Origin: Puniceicoccaceae bacterium
GTDB lineage: Bacteria > Verrucomicrobiota > Verrucomicrobiia > Opitutales > Coraliomargaritaceae
Reading direction: 5' to 3'
DNA: 32,520 nucleotides
NCBI GenBank assembly: GCA_017857255.1
Contig: JAFMDL010000019.1
Span: forward strand, 1-32,520
In this document: positions 8,777-17,239 of the stretch, piece by piece
How the letters are laid out: every line of letters begins with the position of its first letter
How positions within the stretch are numbered: position 1 is the first letter of the stretch
Notes under the pieces: generated by a model
Told to the model about the DNA's origin: nothing
The model's input: only the letters and a program-made list of their open reading frames with translations
The model's database searches: none
Position numbers and translations under genes: made by a program

Positions 8777-10258
8777 TTAGTGGCGGCGAATGAAATAGAT
8801 GAGAAGCCCGAACATGGCAGTGGCCGCGGGCACAATGGCGAAATAAGTAAGCATCCGTTGTAGGTCGCTCTCACTCATTACGATTTGGTGGCTTTCGAGT
8901 TTACGGGTGGGAATATTCAGCAGGCTGGTGCGATCTAGCGCCCAATTTGCCGAGTTGATAAACAGAGTATGATTGCCAAAGGCACGCAAACGGTTGTTGG
9001 TGATAAAGTCGGAGTTGCCGAACACAACCATACGTCCACCTGGAATAGTAATACCCAATTCGATCCCGGAGCTGCGGGAAGAGACAGTTGCAATACTGAT
9101 TGGGCCTTTTTGATCGCGCTTGGCATCAAATGCGATCGGCTTTTGGGTGCGATAGTCGCGCTCGGCCCAGCTTTTATCCGAAGTGCCGATTAGTTGGTGT
9201 ACTTGTAGACGGCTGTCATTGGCTGATGCTGGGTCGGTGCGCACTGAGCGAGGTTGGCCGAAAAGTGCGGTTATTTGATAGTCGATCAGCAGTTGAGTGA
9301 TCGGGTGCTCAGCGAAATGACGAATGATCAGGTCACCGCCTTGAGCGCGGAAGTCAGCACCGACATCAACGACAACATTGTCCTCCGCGAGGACTCCCCA
9401 GTCGAAGAAGAGTTCATCCATCCCATGGCGTCGGCCCGGGTCAATCAGTGTAATCATGCGGCCGTTGCGATCGCTCATGTAGCGTCGCAGCTTTTCAACT
9501 TCTTCTGGTTGGAGGCTGGCTTGAGGGGAGGGCACGACTACGAGTGAGGCATCTTCAGGCACGTTTTTATCGATAGCTAGATCCAGTGTCGCTACTTCGA
9601 AGTTACGCTCACTGAGGAAGCTTTCGAGTTGAGACAGTCCGCGTAGTGGATCGACATCATCGAGGCGCATTTCGCCATGCCCTACTAGAAAGTAGATCTT
9701 TTGTGCCTTCTTTGAAGATACATCGAGAATCGCAGATGTAAATACCTGCTCGCCTCGAAAGCCGCGCGTCTTGCCATCATCGTATTCGTAGAGGCCTATT
9801 TGGCTGATTTCACGCACCTTTTCGCCAGAGGCGATGATGATCGCATTTTCTTTGGTTAAGTTGTAGTTTGTTGCAAGTTCGTGAGCGCGTTTACGTTGAC
9901 GATAGATGTCGACGAATTCGACCGTGACATAGGCCTTGCCATCGCGCATGCCTTCGAACTCATATTCACGCAGCAATTTTTTGAGATCCTGGCGAATGAT
10001 CCCGAATTCGTCTTCTTCGGTTTCTTTCGGGATGGTTACGATGATTTCGACGGGCTCTTTGAGTTGGCGAATGTAAGCCTTCGATTCGGGCGCCAGCGTA
10101 TAAGCGCCTGACTTTGTGAGATCGAAGCGTTTAAAATAGTTCGCTGAGATGAAATTCAGAGCGATGATGAGGCTAAGGCTTAGCAGTATCTGCACCAAAC
10201 GATTGATGGCGCGGAAGCGTCTAGCAAAGCGGAATTCATTAAAACGGCTTGGTTTCAT
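8777..10258 (-). CDS. GldG-like ABC transporter auxiliary protein
   Basis: A 493-residue protein of the GldG / ABC-type uncharacterised transport family. It has an N-terminal membrane helix (about residues 20-42), an extracytoplasmic region with the family blocks LTKSGAYTLAPESKAYIRQL and FLVGHGEMRLDD, a receptor-like domain with ITLIDPGRRHG, and a C-terminal membrane helix (about residues 468-490) ending in IRRH. The ATG shares one base with the stop of the permease gene (TAATG), so translation is probably coupled. In Bacteroidota GldA/GldF/GldG are linked to gliding motility and the type IX secretion machinery, but homologous sets occur in many non-gliding bacteria, so the gliding link should not be assumed here. 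Confidence 0.9.
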   Translation of the reverse strand: MKPSRFNEFRFARRFRAINRLVQILLSLSLIIALNFISANYFKRFDLTKSGAYTLAPESKAYIRQLKEPVEIIVTIPKETEEDEFGIIRQDLKKLLREYEFEGMRDGKAYVTVEFVDIYRQRKRAHELATNYNLTKENAIIIASGEKVREISQIGLYEYDDGKTRGFRGEQVFTSAILDVSSKKAQKIYFLVGHGEMRLDDVDPLRGLSQLESFLSERNFEVATLDLAIDKNVPEDASLVVVPSPQASLQPEEVEKLRRYMSDRNGRMITLIDPGRRHGMDELFFDWGVLAEDNVVVDVGADFRAQGGDLIIRHFAEHPITQLLIDYQITALFGQPRSVRTDPASANDSRLQVHQLIGTSDKSWAERDYRTQKPIAFDAKRDQKGPISIATVSSRSSGIELGITIPGGRMVVFGNSDFITNNRLRAFGNHTLFINSANWALDRTSLLNIPTRKLESHQIVMSESDLQRMLTYFAIVPAATAMFGLLIYFIRRH

Positions 10259-11022
10259 TAGGCTTTCGCTTCGATCACAAGAGTGGATAATCCCAGCAAC
10301 AGAGCACCTGTGCTGATATAGTAAAAGAAAGGGCGTGTATCAATTACACCGCGGGAGAAGTCATCGAGATGCTCGAAGATCTGTAAATAGTTAACCAGTT
10401 CACTCGCCCAGAATGCGAGTTCTGCTCCATTTTCTGCGATATTACCGAGCTGTTGCCCACCGATAATGGCGACGAACAGCGTGGTGAAGCTGAGCATCCC
10501 AGCCACTAGTTGACTGCGGGTAATGCTACTGGCAAAGATACCAATAGAAATAAATAGGACGCCGCTAAGCGCCAGAAACGCGAAGCCGCCAATGATTGGT
10601 GCAGTTTCTAGTAAGCTACCGCTGACTGCAGCACTGGGAAAGAATTTCGAAGCAATTAGCGGGAAGCTAAGCGTTGAAAGCCACAGTAGCATGTAAAAAA
10701 TATATGCACCAGAGAATTTACTCAGAATGACTGCCACGCGCGAGGTGGGGGTGGTCATTAAAGTATCCAGTGTGCCAGTACTGCGCTCGCCGGCAACACT
10801 TCGCATGGTCAGCAACGGCACGACAAAGAAGACTGGAATCCAGAAAATCTTCAGAAACTGAACGATGGGAAGACTTTCTTCAGGCGTATTGATCATTCCG
10901 CGTAGGATTGCCCAATAGAGGAAGCCCATGAGGCTAACAAACAGGACCGCTGCAATATAGGTTGGCGGGCTAATCAAGAGCATTCGAAGCTCGTGCCTGA
11001 GGAGTGTAAAGAAGTTACGCAT
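10258..11022 (-). CDS. ABC-2 type permease (GldF-like)
   Basis: A 254-residue integral membrane protein of the ABC-2 permease family, with about six hydrophobic segments. The stretch FVVPLLTMRSVAGERSTGTL, just after the second membrane segment, is the conserved coupling-helix region of GldF/NosY-like permeases (E-R-x-x-G-T). It follows the ATPase gene by 16 bases and its stop overlaps the start of the GldG-like gene by one base, so ATPase, permease and GldG-like subunit are almost certainly one complex in the inner membrane. The substrate is unknown. Confidence 0.93.
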   Translation of the reverse strand: MRNFFTLLRHELRMLLISPPTYIAAVLFVSLMGFLYWAILRGMINTPEESLPIVQFLKIFWIPVFFVVPLLTMRSVAGERSTGTLDTLMTTPTSRVAVILSKFSGAYIFYMLLWLSTLSFPLIASKFFPSAAVSGSLLETAPIIGGFAFLALSGVLFISIGIFASSITRSQLVAGMLSFTTLFVAIIGGQQLGNIAENGAELAFWASELVNYLQIFEHLDDFSRGVIDTRPFFYYISTGALLLGLSTLVIEAKA

Positions 11023-11038
11023 TATAAAAAACCGATAT

Positions 11039-12043
11039 TTATGCCTTCACCGCTGCGATTGCTTTGGGGCTGTCCATGGTTTCCTCCCATGAGCGTTTGG
11101 TGGCAGCGAGGAATATTTCTTCGAGGTTGGGCGCGTATGGGGCGAGACTGCGGAGGGTGCAGTCAGTCGATTCGCTCAGTGCGGCCATCAGTTGCGGTCC
11201 GAGGTCACCATGACCTTCAGCGCGGAGTGAAAGACGTAAGATATCTCCATCGCTAATTTCTTTTTCTAGAACCTCCGTTTCGATTCCTTTTGTTTTTAAA
11301 GCTTCGGTGACACTTTGCTCAGTGCCTTTTACTTCGAGGTTGAAGCGCTTGCCAGGGAGGAATTCTTCGCGCAAGCTATCGCTCGTACCACTGGCAACGA
11401 CACGGCCGCGGTTGATAATAATAACCCGGTCGCAGGAACGCTCGATCTCCGGTAAAATGTGACTGGAAAGCACCACGGTCAGGCGTCCGCGTAAGTTATT
11501 GATCAATTTGCGAATCCCCTGAATTTGATGCGGATCGAGGCCGATTGTTGGCTCGTCCATGATGATTACCTCGGGGTCGCCAAGCAGTGCGTCGGCAATC
11601 CCGACACGCTGGCGAAAGCCTTTTGAGAGTGTGCCTATTATTTTACGTCGCGCCGTACGTGCTAGGTCGCAGGTCTCCATTACATCCAACACAGTATCGC
11701 TAATTTTGCGACCTGGCACACCCTTGAGGCGCGCGCGGAAGCGTAAATATTCGACCACGCGCATATCATCCGGCAGCGGGTTATTTTCGGGCATATAGCC
11801 AATCCGTTGCTTTACCTCATGAGGATTATTTGCGACTGGGATCCCGCCGACCCATGCAGAACCAGAAGTCGCTGGCATGATGCCAGACAAAATACGCATG
11901 GTGGTACTCTTGCCCGCGCCATTGGGGCCTAAAAACCCGACGATCTCACCTGGATTGACTGTAAAGCTTACGTTCTGAATCGCAGTAAAGGCACCGAATT
12001 TTCGGGTTAGATTTTCAACGCGTATACTGGGGGTGGTCTCCAT
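11039..12043 (-). CDS. ABC transporter ATP-binding protein (GldA-like)
   Basis: A 334-residue ATPase. Walker A is GPNGAGKST at residues 39-47, the signature motif is LSKGFRQRVGIADALL, and Walker B is VIIMDEP, followed by the switch histidine in VLSSHIL. The roughly 100-residue C-terminal extension after the nucleotide-binding domain is usual for GldA/CcmA-type exporters of the ABC-2 class. It is the first gene of the five-gene minus-strand operon; the promoter should lie in 12044-12223, between this gene and the divergent ribonuclease D gene, but I could not identify convincing -35/-10 boxes there. Confidence 0.95.
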   Translation of the reverse strand: METTPSIRVENLTRKFGAFTAIQNVSFTVNPGEIVGFLGPNGAGKSTTMRILSGIMPATSGSAWVGGIPVANNPHEVKQRIGYMPENNPLPDDMRVVEYLRFRARLKGVPGRKISDTVLDVMETCDLARTARRKIIGTLSKGFRQRVGIADALLGDPEVIIMDEPTIGLDPHQIQGIRKLINNLRGRLTVVLSSHILPEIERSCDRVIIINRGRVVASGTSDSLREEFLPGKRFNLEVKGTEQSVTEALKTKGIETEVLEKEISDGDILRLSLRAEGHGDLGPQLMAALSESTDCTLRSLAPYAPNLEEIFLAATKRSWEETMDSPKAIAAVKA

Positions 12044-12223
12044 AAATCTTGGTTTATCGCTGCGGATTGGAAAAAACTGCTGTTACAAGTGTTAAGGTTT
12101 GAACGAAAGTTGAGGCGGCATCAAGGCTAGTGAAGTGCTATTTTCTTCGATTCGCTAAGAATTAGCTGTTTAGATAAGATTCTGCTTTCCAATAGTCTAG
12201 GATTTGGTGACTTTGGTTCCCAC

Positions 12224-13387
12224 ATGATTACGACGACAGAAGCCCTCGCAGATGCAGTGCAGGCCGCTCAAGCGGCTGGTGCAGTAGGCATCGACACTGA
12301 ATTTGTTTGGGATCGCACTTACTATCCGACACTTGGGCTTGTTCAAATTGGCTATCCAGATGGGCACTGTGAGCTGATTGATGCGCCAGAAATTGAGGAT
12401 TGGTCGCCGTTCGCCGTCCTCATGGCAGACGAGAACACCGTCAAGATCCTCCACGATGCACAGCAGGATCTTACCATTCTCAAACGCGCTTGCGGAGCCT
12501 ACCCCAAGAATATCTTCGATACGCAGCGATCTGCTGGATTTGTCGGTCTTTCCTCTACAATCTCCCTGAGCGAGCTACTCAAGACCTTATTAAAAGTGCG
12601 TTTAGATAAGTCGGAGACGCGCTCCAACTGGCTGGCACGACCGCTTACAGACAAACAGGAGAAATACGCCGAAGACGATGTACGCTATTCTACCCGCCTG
12701 ATGGAGCAGATTATGGCAAAGGCTGATGATCTGGGGCGTCAACAGTGGATCATCGACGAGATGAAGTACTACGAAAATGAAGACTTGTACCAAGAGTTCC
12801 ACCCCGATGCGGACATGCCGCGAGTGCGTGGGAGTGGCTCTTTGACGAATCAGCAGCGCAACATTGTGAGGGCACTCGGTTCATGGCGTGAGCTTAAAGC
12901 ACGAGAGCGCAATTTACCGCGTAATTTTATCTTATCCGACGATGCCATCGTCTCTCTAATGAAAAAAACGCCGACTTCAGCTGAAGCGATTCAGCCCAGC
13001 CGTGGTCTGACAGAGCGCTGCTTACAGCACAATCGTGTTAAGATTTGGGCGGCGATCGAGCGTGGGATAAAGGGAGACTTACCTCCATTGGCGAACGGCC
13101 GGCATAAAGGGCCAGCACCCGATGATGGGTATGAATCTCGCGTCGATCTGACTTTAGCCCTGATTAAAGGCATTTGCTTAGCAGCGCAAATCGATCCGCC
13201 TCTGATTGGCAATCGTGCTGATGTCACCGCCTTCGTGCTTGAGTCTGATGTCGCGGATGCCGAACGTCATCGAATGCTGCGTGGTTGGCGGGCTGAGTTT
13301 ATCGGCAATCGTTTGCTAGGAGTGCTGAAAGGCCAAGGTTCTATTGTGATTAACATGGAGACCAAGCTACCTGAGCTAATTGATTGA
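12224..13387 (+). CDS. rnd: Ribonuclease D
   Basis: A 387-residue 3'-to-5' exoribonuclease of the DEDD-y class, with the usual length for RNase D. It trims the 3' ends of tRNA and other small RNAs. The predicted metal and catalytic residues are D24 and E26 (GIDTEF), D82 (HDAQQDL) and Y148/D152 (YAEDDVRY). The C-terminal half carries an HRDC-type helical domain starting about residue 205 (NQQRNIVRALGSWRELKARE). A tRNA gene lies shortly downstream on the other strand, which may be coincidence. A weak hairpin (GAAGCC/GGCTTC, 13423-13441) follows the stop but lacks a T-run. Confidence 0.95.
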   Translation: MITTTEALADAVQAAQAAGAVGIDTEFVWDRTYYPTLGLVQIGYPDGHCELIDAPEIEDWSPFAVLMADENTVKILHDAQQDLTILKRACGAYPKNIFDTQRSAGFVGLSSTISLSELLKTLLKVRLDKSETRSNWLARPLTDKQEKYAEDDVRYSTRLMEQIMAKADDLGRQQWIIDEMKYYENEDLYQEFHPDADMPRVRGSGSLTNQQRNIVRALGSWRELKARERNLPRNFILSDDAIVSLMKKTPTSAEAIQPSRGLTERCLQHNRVKIWAAIERGIKGDLPPLANGRHKGPAPDDGYESRVDLTLALIKGICLAAQIDPPLIGNRADVTAFVLESDVADAERHRMLRGWRAEFIGNRLLGVLKGQGSIVINMETKLPELID

Positions 13388-13601
13388 GGAGAGGGTTGAA
13401 GAGTGAGGGCTGAGACAAGAGTGAAGCCGAATAGAGGCTTCCTGTACGATAATCGTGCTTTGTACATTTCCTCAGTGCGGATTGATGGCATGGTCGTTGT
13501 TCGGCGCAGGATGACTGCAGCGGGTGCCCTCCGGGCGGCTGAAGTCACATTTGAATCTGCTCTGGGAGTTCAAATATGCCCTTAAAGTGATGCCTGCTTA
13601 C

Positions 13602-13630
13602 AAAAAAACCTCTCAAATGTGTGAGAGGTT
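13602..13630 (-). terminator. Rho-independent terminator of the tRNA gene
   Basis: A perfect 9-bp inverted repeat (AACCTCTCA at 13607-13615, TGAGAGGTT at 13622-13630, 6-base loop) followed, in the minus-strand direction, by a run of T (complement of the A-run at 13602-13608). It lies 14 bases beyond the 3' end of the tRNA gene, exactly where its terminator is expected. There is no T-run on the plus-strand side, so it is directional. Confidence 0.9.
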
Positions 13631-13644
13631 CAGTTTCTTCAAAA

Positions 13645-13719
<75 letters not shown>

Positions 13720-13739
13720 GTCCAATTTGAAAGGATGCT

Positions 13740-13768
13740 CAGAAAAGGAGTGTTTGCACCTATGTCAA
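13740..13768 (-). promoter_or_regulatory. Possible promoter of the tRNA gene
   Basis: On the minus strand a perfect TTGACA (13763-13768) is followed after 17 bases by TTTCTG (13740-13745), a poor -10 box. The start point would be about 14 bases before the tRNA, which is a reasonable leader. Only the -35 box is persuasive, so this is tentative. Confidence 0.35.
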
Positions 13769-13790
13769 GCCTTGGTGATATGCTTTTTTA

Positions 13791-13876
13791 TTAATCTGAG
13801 TAAGTCCGGAGTGGGATTGAGTTTGCTCGGTACCGTACATGTGTGGCACTCAGATTATTGGCGGTCCCGGACTTAA
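13791..13876. repeat. Two interleaved perfect inverted repeats (structured intergenic region)
   Basis: Repeat A, TAATCTGAGT (13792-13801), is perfectly complementary to ACTCAGATTA (13848-13857). Repeat B, TAAGTCCGG (13801-13809), is perfectly complementary to CCGGACTTA (13867-13875). The order A-B-A'-B' is interleaved, not nested, and A and B share base 13801. In an RNA the two stems would therefore compete or form a tight pseudoknot. The palindrome CGGTACCG (13829-13836) sits in the large loop, and a run of seven T follows at 13882-13888. The element lies between the tRNA gene and the phosphatase gene, 61 bases before the latter's start codon. Its function is unknown; a 5'-leader switch or a DNA-binding site are both possible. 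Confidence 0.6.
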
Positions 13877-13936
13877 TTACATTTTTTTAAATTTAAAAGT
13901 ATTTATTTACCTATCATTAAATGGTTAGGTAATTTT

Positions 13937-15616
13937 ATGAATATACTACATCGTCTTCTTCTTTTATCTATACTTTGTGTTGATTTGTCTGCTGAGCCGC
14001 CGAGACTGGTATTGCAGATCACCGTCGACCAGTTGCGCGGTGATCAGTTAACGCGGTTTTCCGATCGATTGTCGGATGGTGGCTTTCGTTATTTTCTAGA
14101 TGAGGGAACAGTGTATGCGAATGCGCATCACTCGCATGCGAATACAGAGACAATTGTTGGCCATGCGACTCTGGCAACTGGTGCGACGCCCGCAGTGCAT
14201 GGCATGGTCGGCAATCTTTGGTTTGACCGTCAGTCGGGGCAGATCACCTATAATATTGAAGACCCCGATTATTCGCTGCTGACTGTGGGGGCAGATGTGG
14301 ATGACGAGAATGAAATTGATCCAACTCAAAAAGCAGCCAACACCGATGGACGATCACCCAGAGCCCTGCTATGTTCAACATTTGCAGACGAATTGGCGAT
14401 TCGCTCTGCAGGGCAGGCAAAAGTGTTCGGCGTTTCCGTTAAAGACCGGGGTGCGGTGTCCATGGCAGGTCATGCTGGCAAGGCATTCTGGTTCTCCAAA
14501 CAGGCAGGCGAGTTTGTGACGAGTACTTATTATTATGAGAGCTACCCAGCTTGGGTTACTGAGTGGAATGCATCGAAACCACTCAAGCGCTACAGCGGAG
14601 CTGCGTGGAAATTATTGCACGATCCTGAAAGCTATGTCTTTCGAGATATGGATGACCAACCATGGGAAACCGCACTACCTGGATTCGGCCGAACCTTTCC
14701 ACATGCATATGGAGCTTCGGATAATAAGGGATTTACGACCTATCTTACATTGAGTCCAGCCGCTGATGAGATCACGCTCGACTTTGCGAAAACTCTGATT
14801 GCAAACGAAGCACTCGGCCAAGATGAGGTGACTGATTATTTGTCTATCAGTTTTTCATCGACGGACTATGTAGGACATATTTTCGGCCCCTCCAGTTTAG
14901 AGGCAGAGGATAACTTACTTCGCTTGGACCGAACTATTGAGGTCTTGCTTGGATATGTAGACAGCCAAGTTGGGCTAGAGCATACTCTAATCGTACTATC
15001 ATCTGACCACGGTGGTCCAGAGGCGCCAGGCGCACTGCAGGCATATGGGTTCAATGTGAATTACGTAGAGCCCGATAATTGGGATAAGGCGCCGGCATTC
15101 CAGCGCTTGAAGACTCGTTTCGGTATTGGTGAAGAACTGATAGAAACCTATTCACATCCTTATGTATATTTGAATCAATCTGCTCTTCAAGAACAAGGAC
15201 TAGATCAGGCTGAAGTAGAGCAAGCCGTGGCGGAAGAGTTAACACGGTTCCCTGGAGTCGCACTGGCAGTATCCAGTCAGGCATTGGCGAGCGGTCAATT
15301 CCCAGATAACCCTCTGCACCGTGCGGTAATGAATAACTTCCATTTAAAGCGCTCTGGTGATGTCTATGTGGTGTTTGAACCGCAATGGTTCATTGCAGAT
15401 TTTGGCGGCTTACATGTTGCTTGTACGCATGGCTCTCCATGGCGCTACGACAGCTATGTGCCATTAATTTTTGCAGGAGTAGGGGTACAATCGCAGGTGA
15501 TTTATCGACCAGTTCAAACAGTCGATGTAGCGGCGACTTTGGCCGCTTATATGAATTTGCAGCCACCTTCTGGATGCTCGGGTGAGGTGCTGGTCGAAGT
15601 GTTGCATGCAAAGTAG
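13937..15616 (+). CDS. PafA-like secreted alkaline phosphatase (alkaline phosphatase superfamily)
   Basis: A 559-residue protein with a short signal peptide (about residues 1-19, MNILHRLLLLSILCVDLSA). It matches the phosphate-irrepressible PafA phosphatases by pattern: metal ligand D31 in VDQLRGD, predicted nucleophile T72 in TETIVGHATLATG, N93 exactly 21 residues later, and the Lys/Arg pair K169 and R171 in SVKDRGAV, which corresponds to K162/R164 of PafA. Further zinc ligands are in STDYVGHIFGP, LSSDHGGP and the late ACTHGSPW. It should hydrolyse phosphate monoesters outside the cytoplasm. TAGGT lies about 8 bases before the ATG. It converges on gltS with only 17 bases between the stops. 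A nucleotide pyrophosphatase/phosphodiesterase activity is a less likely alternative. Confidence 0.9.
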   Translation: MNILHRLLLLSILCVDLSAEPPRLVLQITVDQLRGDQLTRFSDRLSDGGFRYFLDEGTVYANAHHSHANTETIVGHATLATGATPAVHGMVGNLWFDRQSGQITYNIEDPDYSLLTVGADVDDENEIDPTQKAANTDGRSPRALLCSTFADELAIRSAGQAKVFGVSVKDRGAVSMAGHAGKAFWFSKQAGEFVTSTYYYESYPAWVTEWNASKPLKRYSGAAWKLLHDPESYVFRDMDDQPWETALPGFGRTFPHAYGASDNKGFTTYLTLSPAADEITLDFAKTLIANEALGQDEVTDYLSISFSSTDYVGHIFGPSSLEAEDNLLRLDRTIEVLLGYVDSQVGLEHTLIVLSSDHGGPEAPGALQAYGFNVNYVEPDNWDKAPAFQRLKTRFGIGEELIETYSHPYVYLNQSALQEQGLDQAEVEQAVAEELTRFPGVALAVSSQALASGQFPDNPLHRAVMNNFHLKRSGDVYVVFEPQWFIADFGGLHVACTHGSPWRYDSYVPLIFAGVGVQSQVIYRPVQTVDVAATLAAYMNLQPPSGCSGEVLVEVLHAK

Positions 15617-15633
15617 TATGTGGCTCAGCCGAA

Positions 15634-16830
15634 TCAACCAAACCATCGTAGGAATGTTTGAATGATCATCGCATTGGCGATGTCGACGAAAAATCCGCAC
15701 ACTAACGGCACTATAATGAATGCCTTATGAGCGGCTCCATAGCGCTTTGAAACTGCAGCCATATTTGCCATTGCTGTCGGCGTCGAGCCAAGTGAAATAC
15801 CTCCAAATCCTGAGCAGATGACAGCGGCTTCATAATCCCGCCCCATTAATCGAAAGATGACAAACAGCGCAAAGCAGAATGCCAGAACAAACTGTACGGT
15901 TAAGATGCCCAGAATTGGTCCAGCCAGATCAATGAGCGTCCACAGTTGCAGGCTCATCAACGACATTGCCAAAAACATACCAAGTGCGACGTCAGATATT
16001 AGTGCCAATGAAGGTGTCTCTGCGACCCACTTTATGCGGGGAAATAATCTTGGGATTGTATTTGTAATAATGATACCTCCAAATAGGCAACACACGAATA
16101 AGGGTAAATCGAGTCGCAGGCTGCTGAGTGCTTCCTGAATGATTTTACCAAGTGTCAGGCAGACATTTAAGATGAACCATGAGCGCAAAATGGTATGCAT
16201 ATCAATACGTGTGTTCTCTTCGCCATGTATCATTCCCACATCAGGTTGCGTAATTTTAGTGGGTTCGAGTTTATGGCGCTTAATCAGAATGTTGGCAATC
16301 GGACCGCCCATTAACGAAGCGAGTACCAAGCCAAATGTTGCACAGGCGATCCCTATTTCACCTGCATTTGCGATTCCATAGGTTTGTTGGTAGACGGGTG
16401 TCCAGGCAATGGCAGTACCATGTCCTCCAATTAATGAAGTCGTGCCTCCGAGGATGCCAATCACTGGATCGAGTCCAAATGCTTTGGCGACACTTAATCC
16501 AGCGATATTTTGCAGAAACATATATGCAATTGTCGCTACCAGCAAGATAATGAGAGGCAATCCGCCAGAGATCAAAGAGCGTATGTCTGAGTTGAGGCCA
16601 ATACTTGCGAAAAAGTAGACAAGTAGGACATCGCGTGCCGCTAGGTCAAAAGATAGTTCGATGCCAGTAATCAGATATAATCCAAAGGTGAATAGGCAAA
16701 TGAGTAACCCACTGCTCACTGGTTCTGGGATATTTAATTGCCTTAAGATCGAAAATTTCTGCGTCAGTAATTTCCCGATGTAAAGTACCAGAATTCCTAG
16801 GTTAAATGTCGTTAGTAGGTCGATTTGCAT
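15634..16830 (-). CDS. gltS: Sodium/glutamate symporter GltS
   Basis: A 398-residue polytopic membrane protein of the ESS family, close to the 401 residues of E. coli GltS. It has two inverted halves, each with a pore-loop motif: GGTTSLIGGHGTAIAW in the first and CSGFGGISLGSTPTAMANM in the second, followed by the typical SKRYGAAHKAFIIVPLVCGF end. It imports L-glutamate with sodium across the inner membrane. The gene stands alone, converging on the phosphatase gene; its upstream region is the AT-rich 409-base gap shared with the divergent sulfatase gene. Confidence 0.96.
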   Translation of the reverse strand: MQIDLLTTFNLGILVLYIGKLLTQKFSILRQLNIPEPVSSGLLICLFTFGLYLITGIELSFDLAARDVLLVYFFASIGLNSDIRSLISGGLPLIILLVATIAYMFLQNIAGLSVAKAFGLDPVIGILGGTTSLIGGHGTAIAWTPVYQQTYGIANAGEIGIACATFGLVLASLMGGPIANILIKRHKLEPTKITQPDVGMIHGEENTRIDMHTILRSWFILNVCLTLGKIIQEALSSLRLDLPLFVCCLFGGIIITNTIPRLFPRIKWVAETPSLALISDVALGMFLAMSLMSLQLWTLIDLAGPILGILTVQFVLAFCFALFVIFRLMGRDYEAAVICSGFGGISLGSTPTAMANMAAVSKRYGAAHKAFIIVPLVCGFFVDIANAMIIQTFLRWFG

Positions 16831-17239
16831 AGTCTTAAAATTATTTATAGAACTAGATCTTTCTGGCTAGAATGGATCACTAAAAATGTTGCTGAGTCTT
16901 GTTTAAATGCAGATTAAGAGTTGCTTTTAAGGCAGCATAAATGTCGTTGATGATGCGTTATAGTTTTAAATTAGTGATTAACTTAGATTCTTGAAGTACT
17001 CTCTTATCCTTAGCGATGTATGTCGTGCATAAATCATTAATGAAGTCATTTTGACGGGTTATTCATTATTTTTTCATGCAAATTATTTGAAGGAATTGGC
17101 CTTAGTATTTGTGGTTTTTTTAGATTAGTAATATCTTATACTTTTAAAAACGTTAGTTTTGTATTGCTTTATTTACGTTAGCCTAGTCTTTTTTCGTTTC
17201 GTACTAATTAAATTTAGAAAAGTAAAATCTTATACAATT
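16831..17239. other. AT-rich divergent intergenic region between gltS and the sulfatase gene
   Basis: This 409-base stretch is clearly richer in A and T than its flanks and holds no plausible gene. The sulfatase frame is open back to 17159, but that part reads as low-complexity hydrophobic sequence before a clear signal peptide, so I treat it as non-coding. The 9-mer ATCTTATAC occurs at about 17132 and 17226; TATACT at the first copy could be a -10 box for the sulfatase gene with a leader of about 95 bases, but no matching -35 is convincing. I see no repeat array or RNA gene. Confidence 0.5.

Noticed and set aside
13403..13585. 60-codon open frame on the plus strand after rnd
   Set aside because: No recognisable protein, no start signal, and it runs into the tRNA-like and hairpin sequence; looks like chance.
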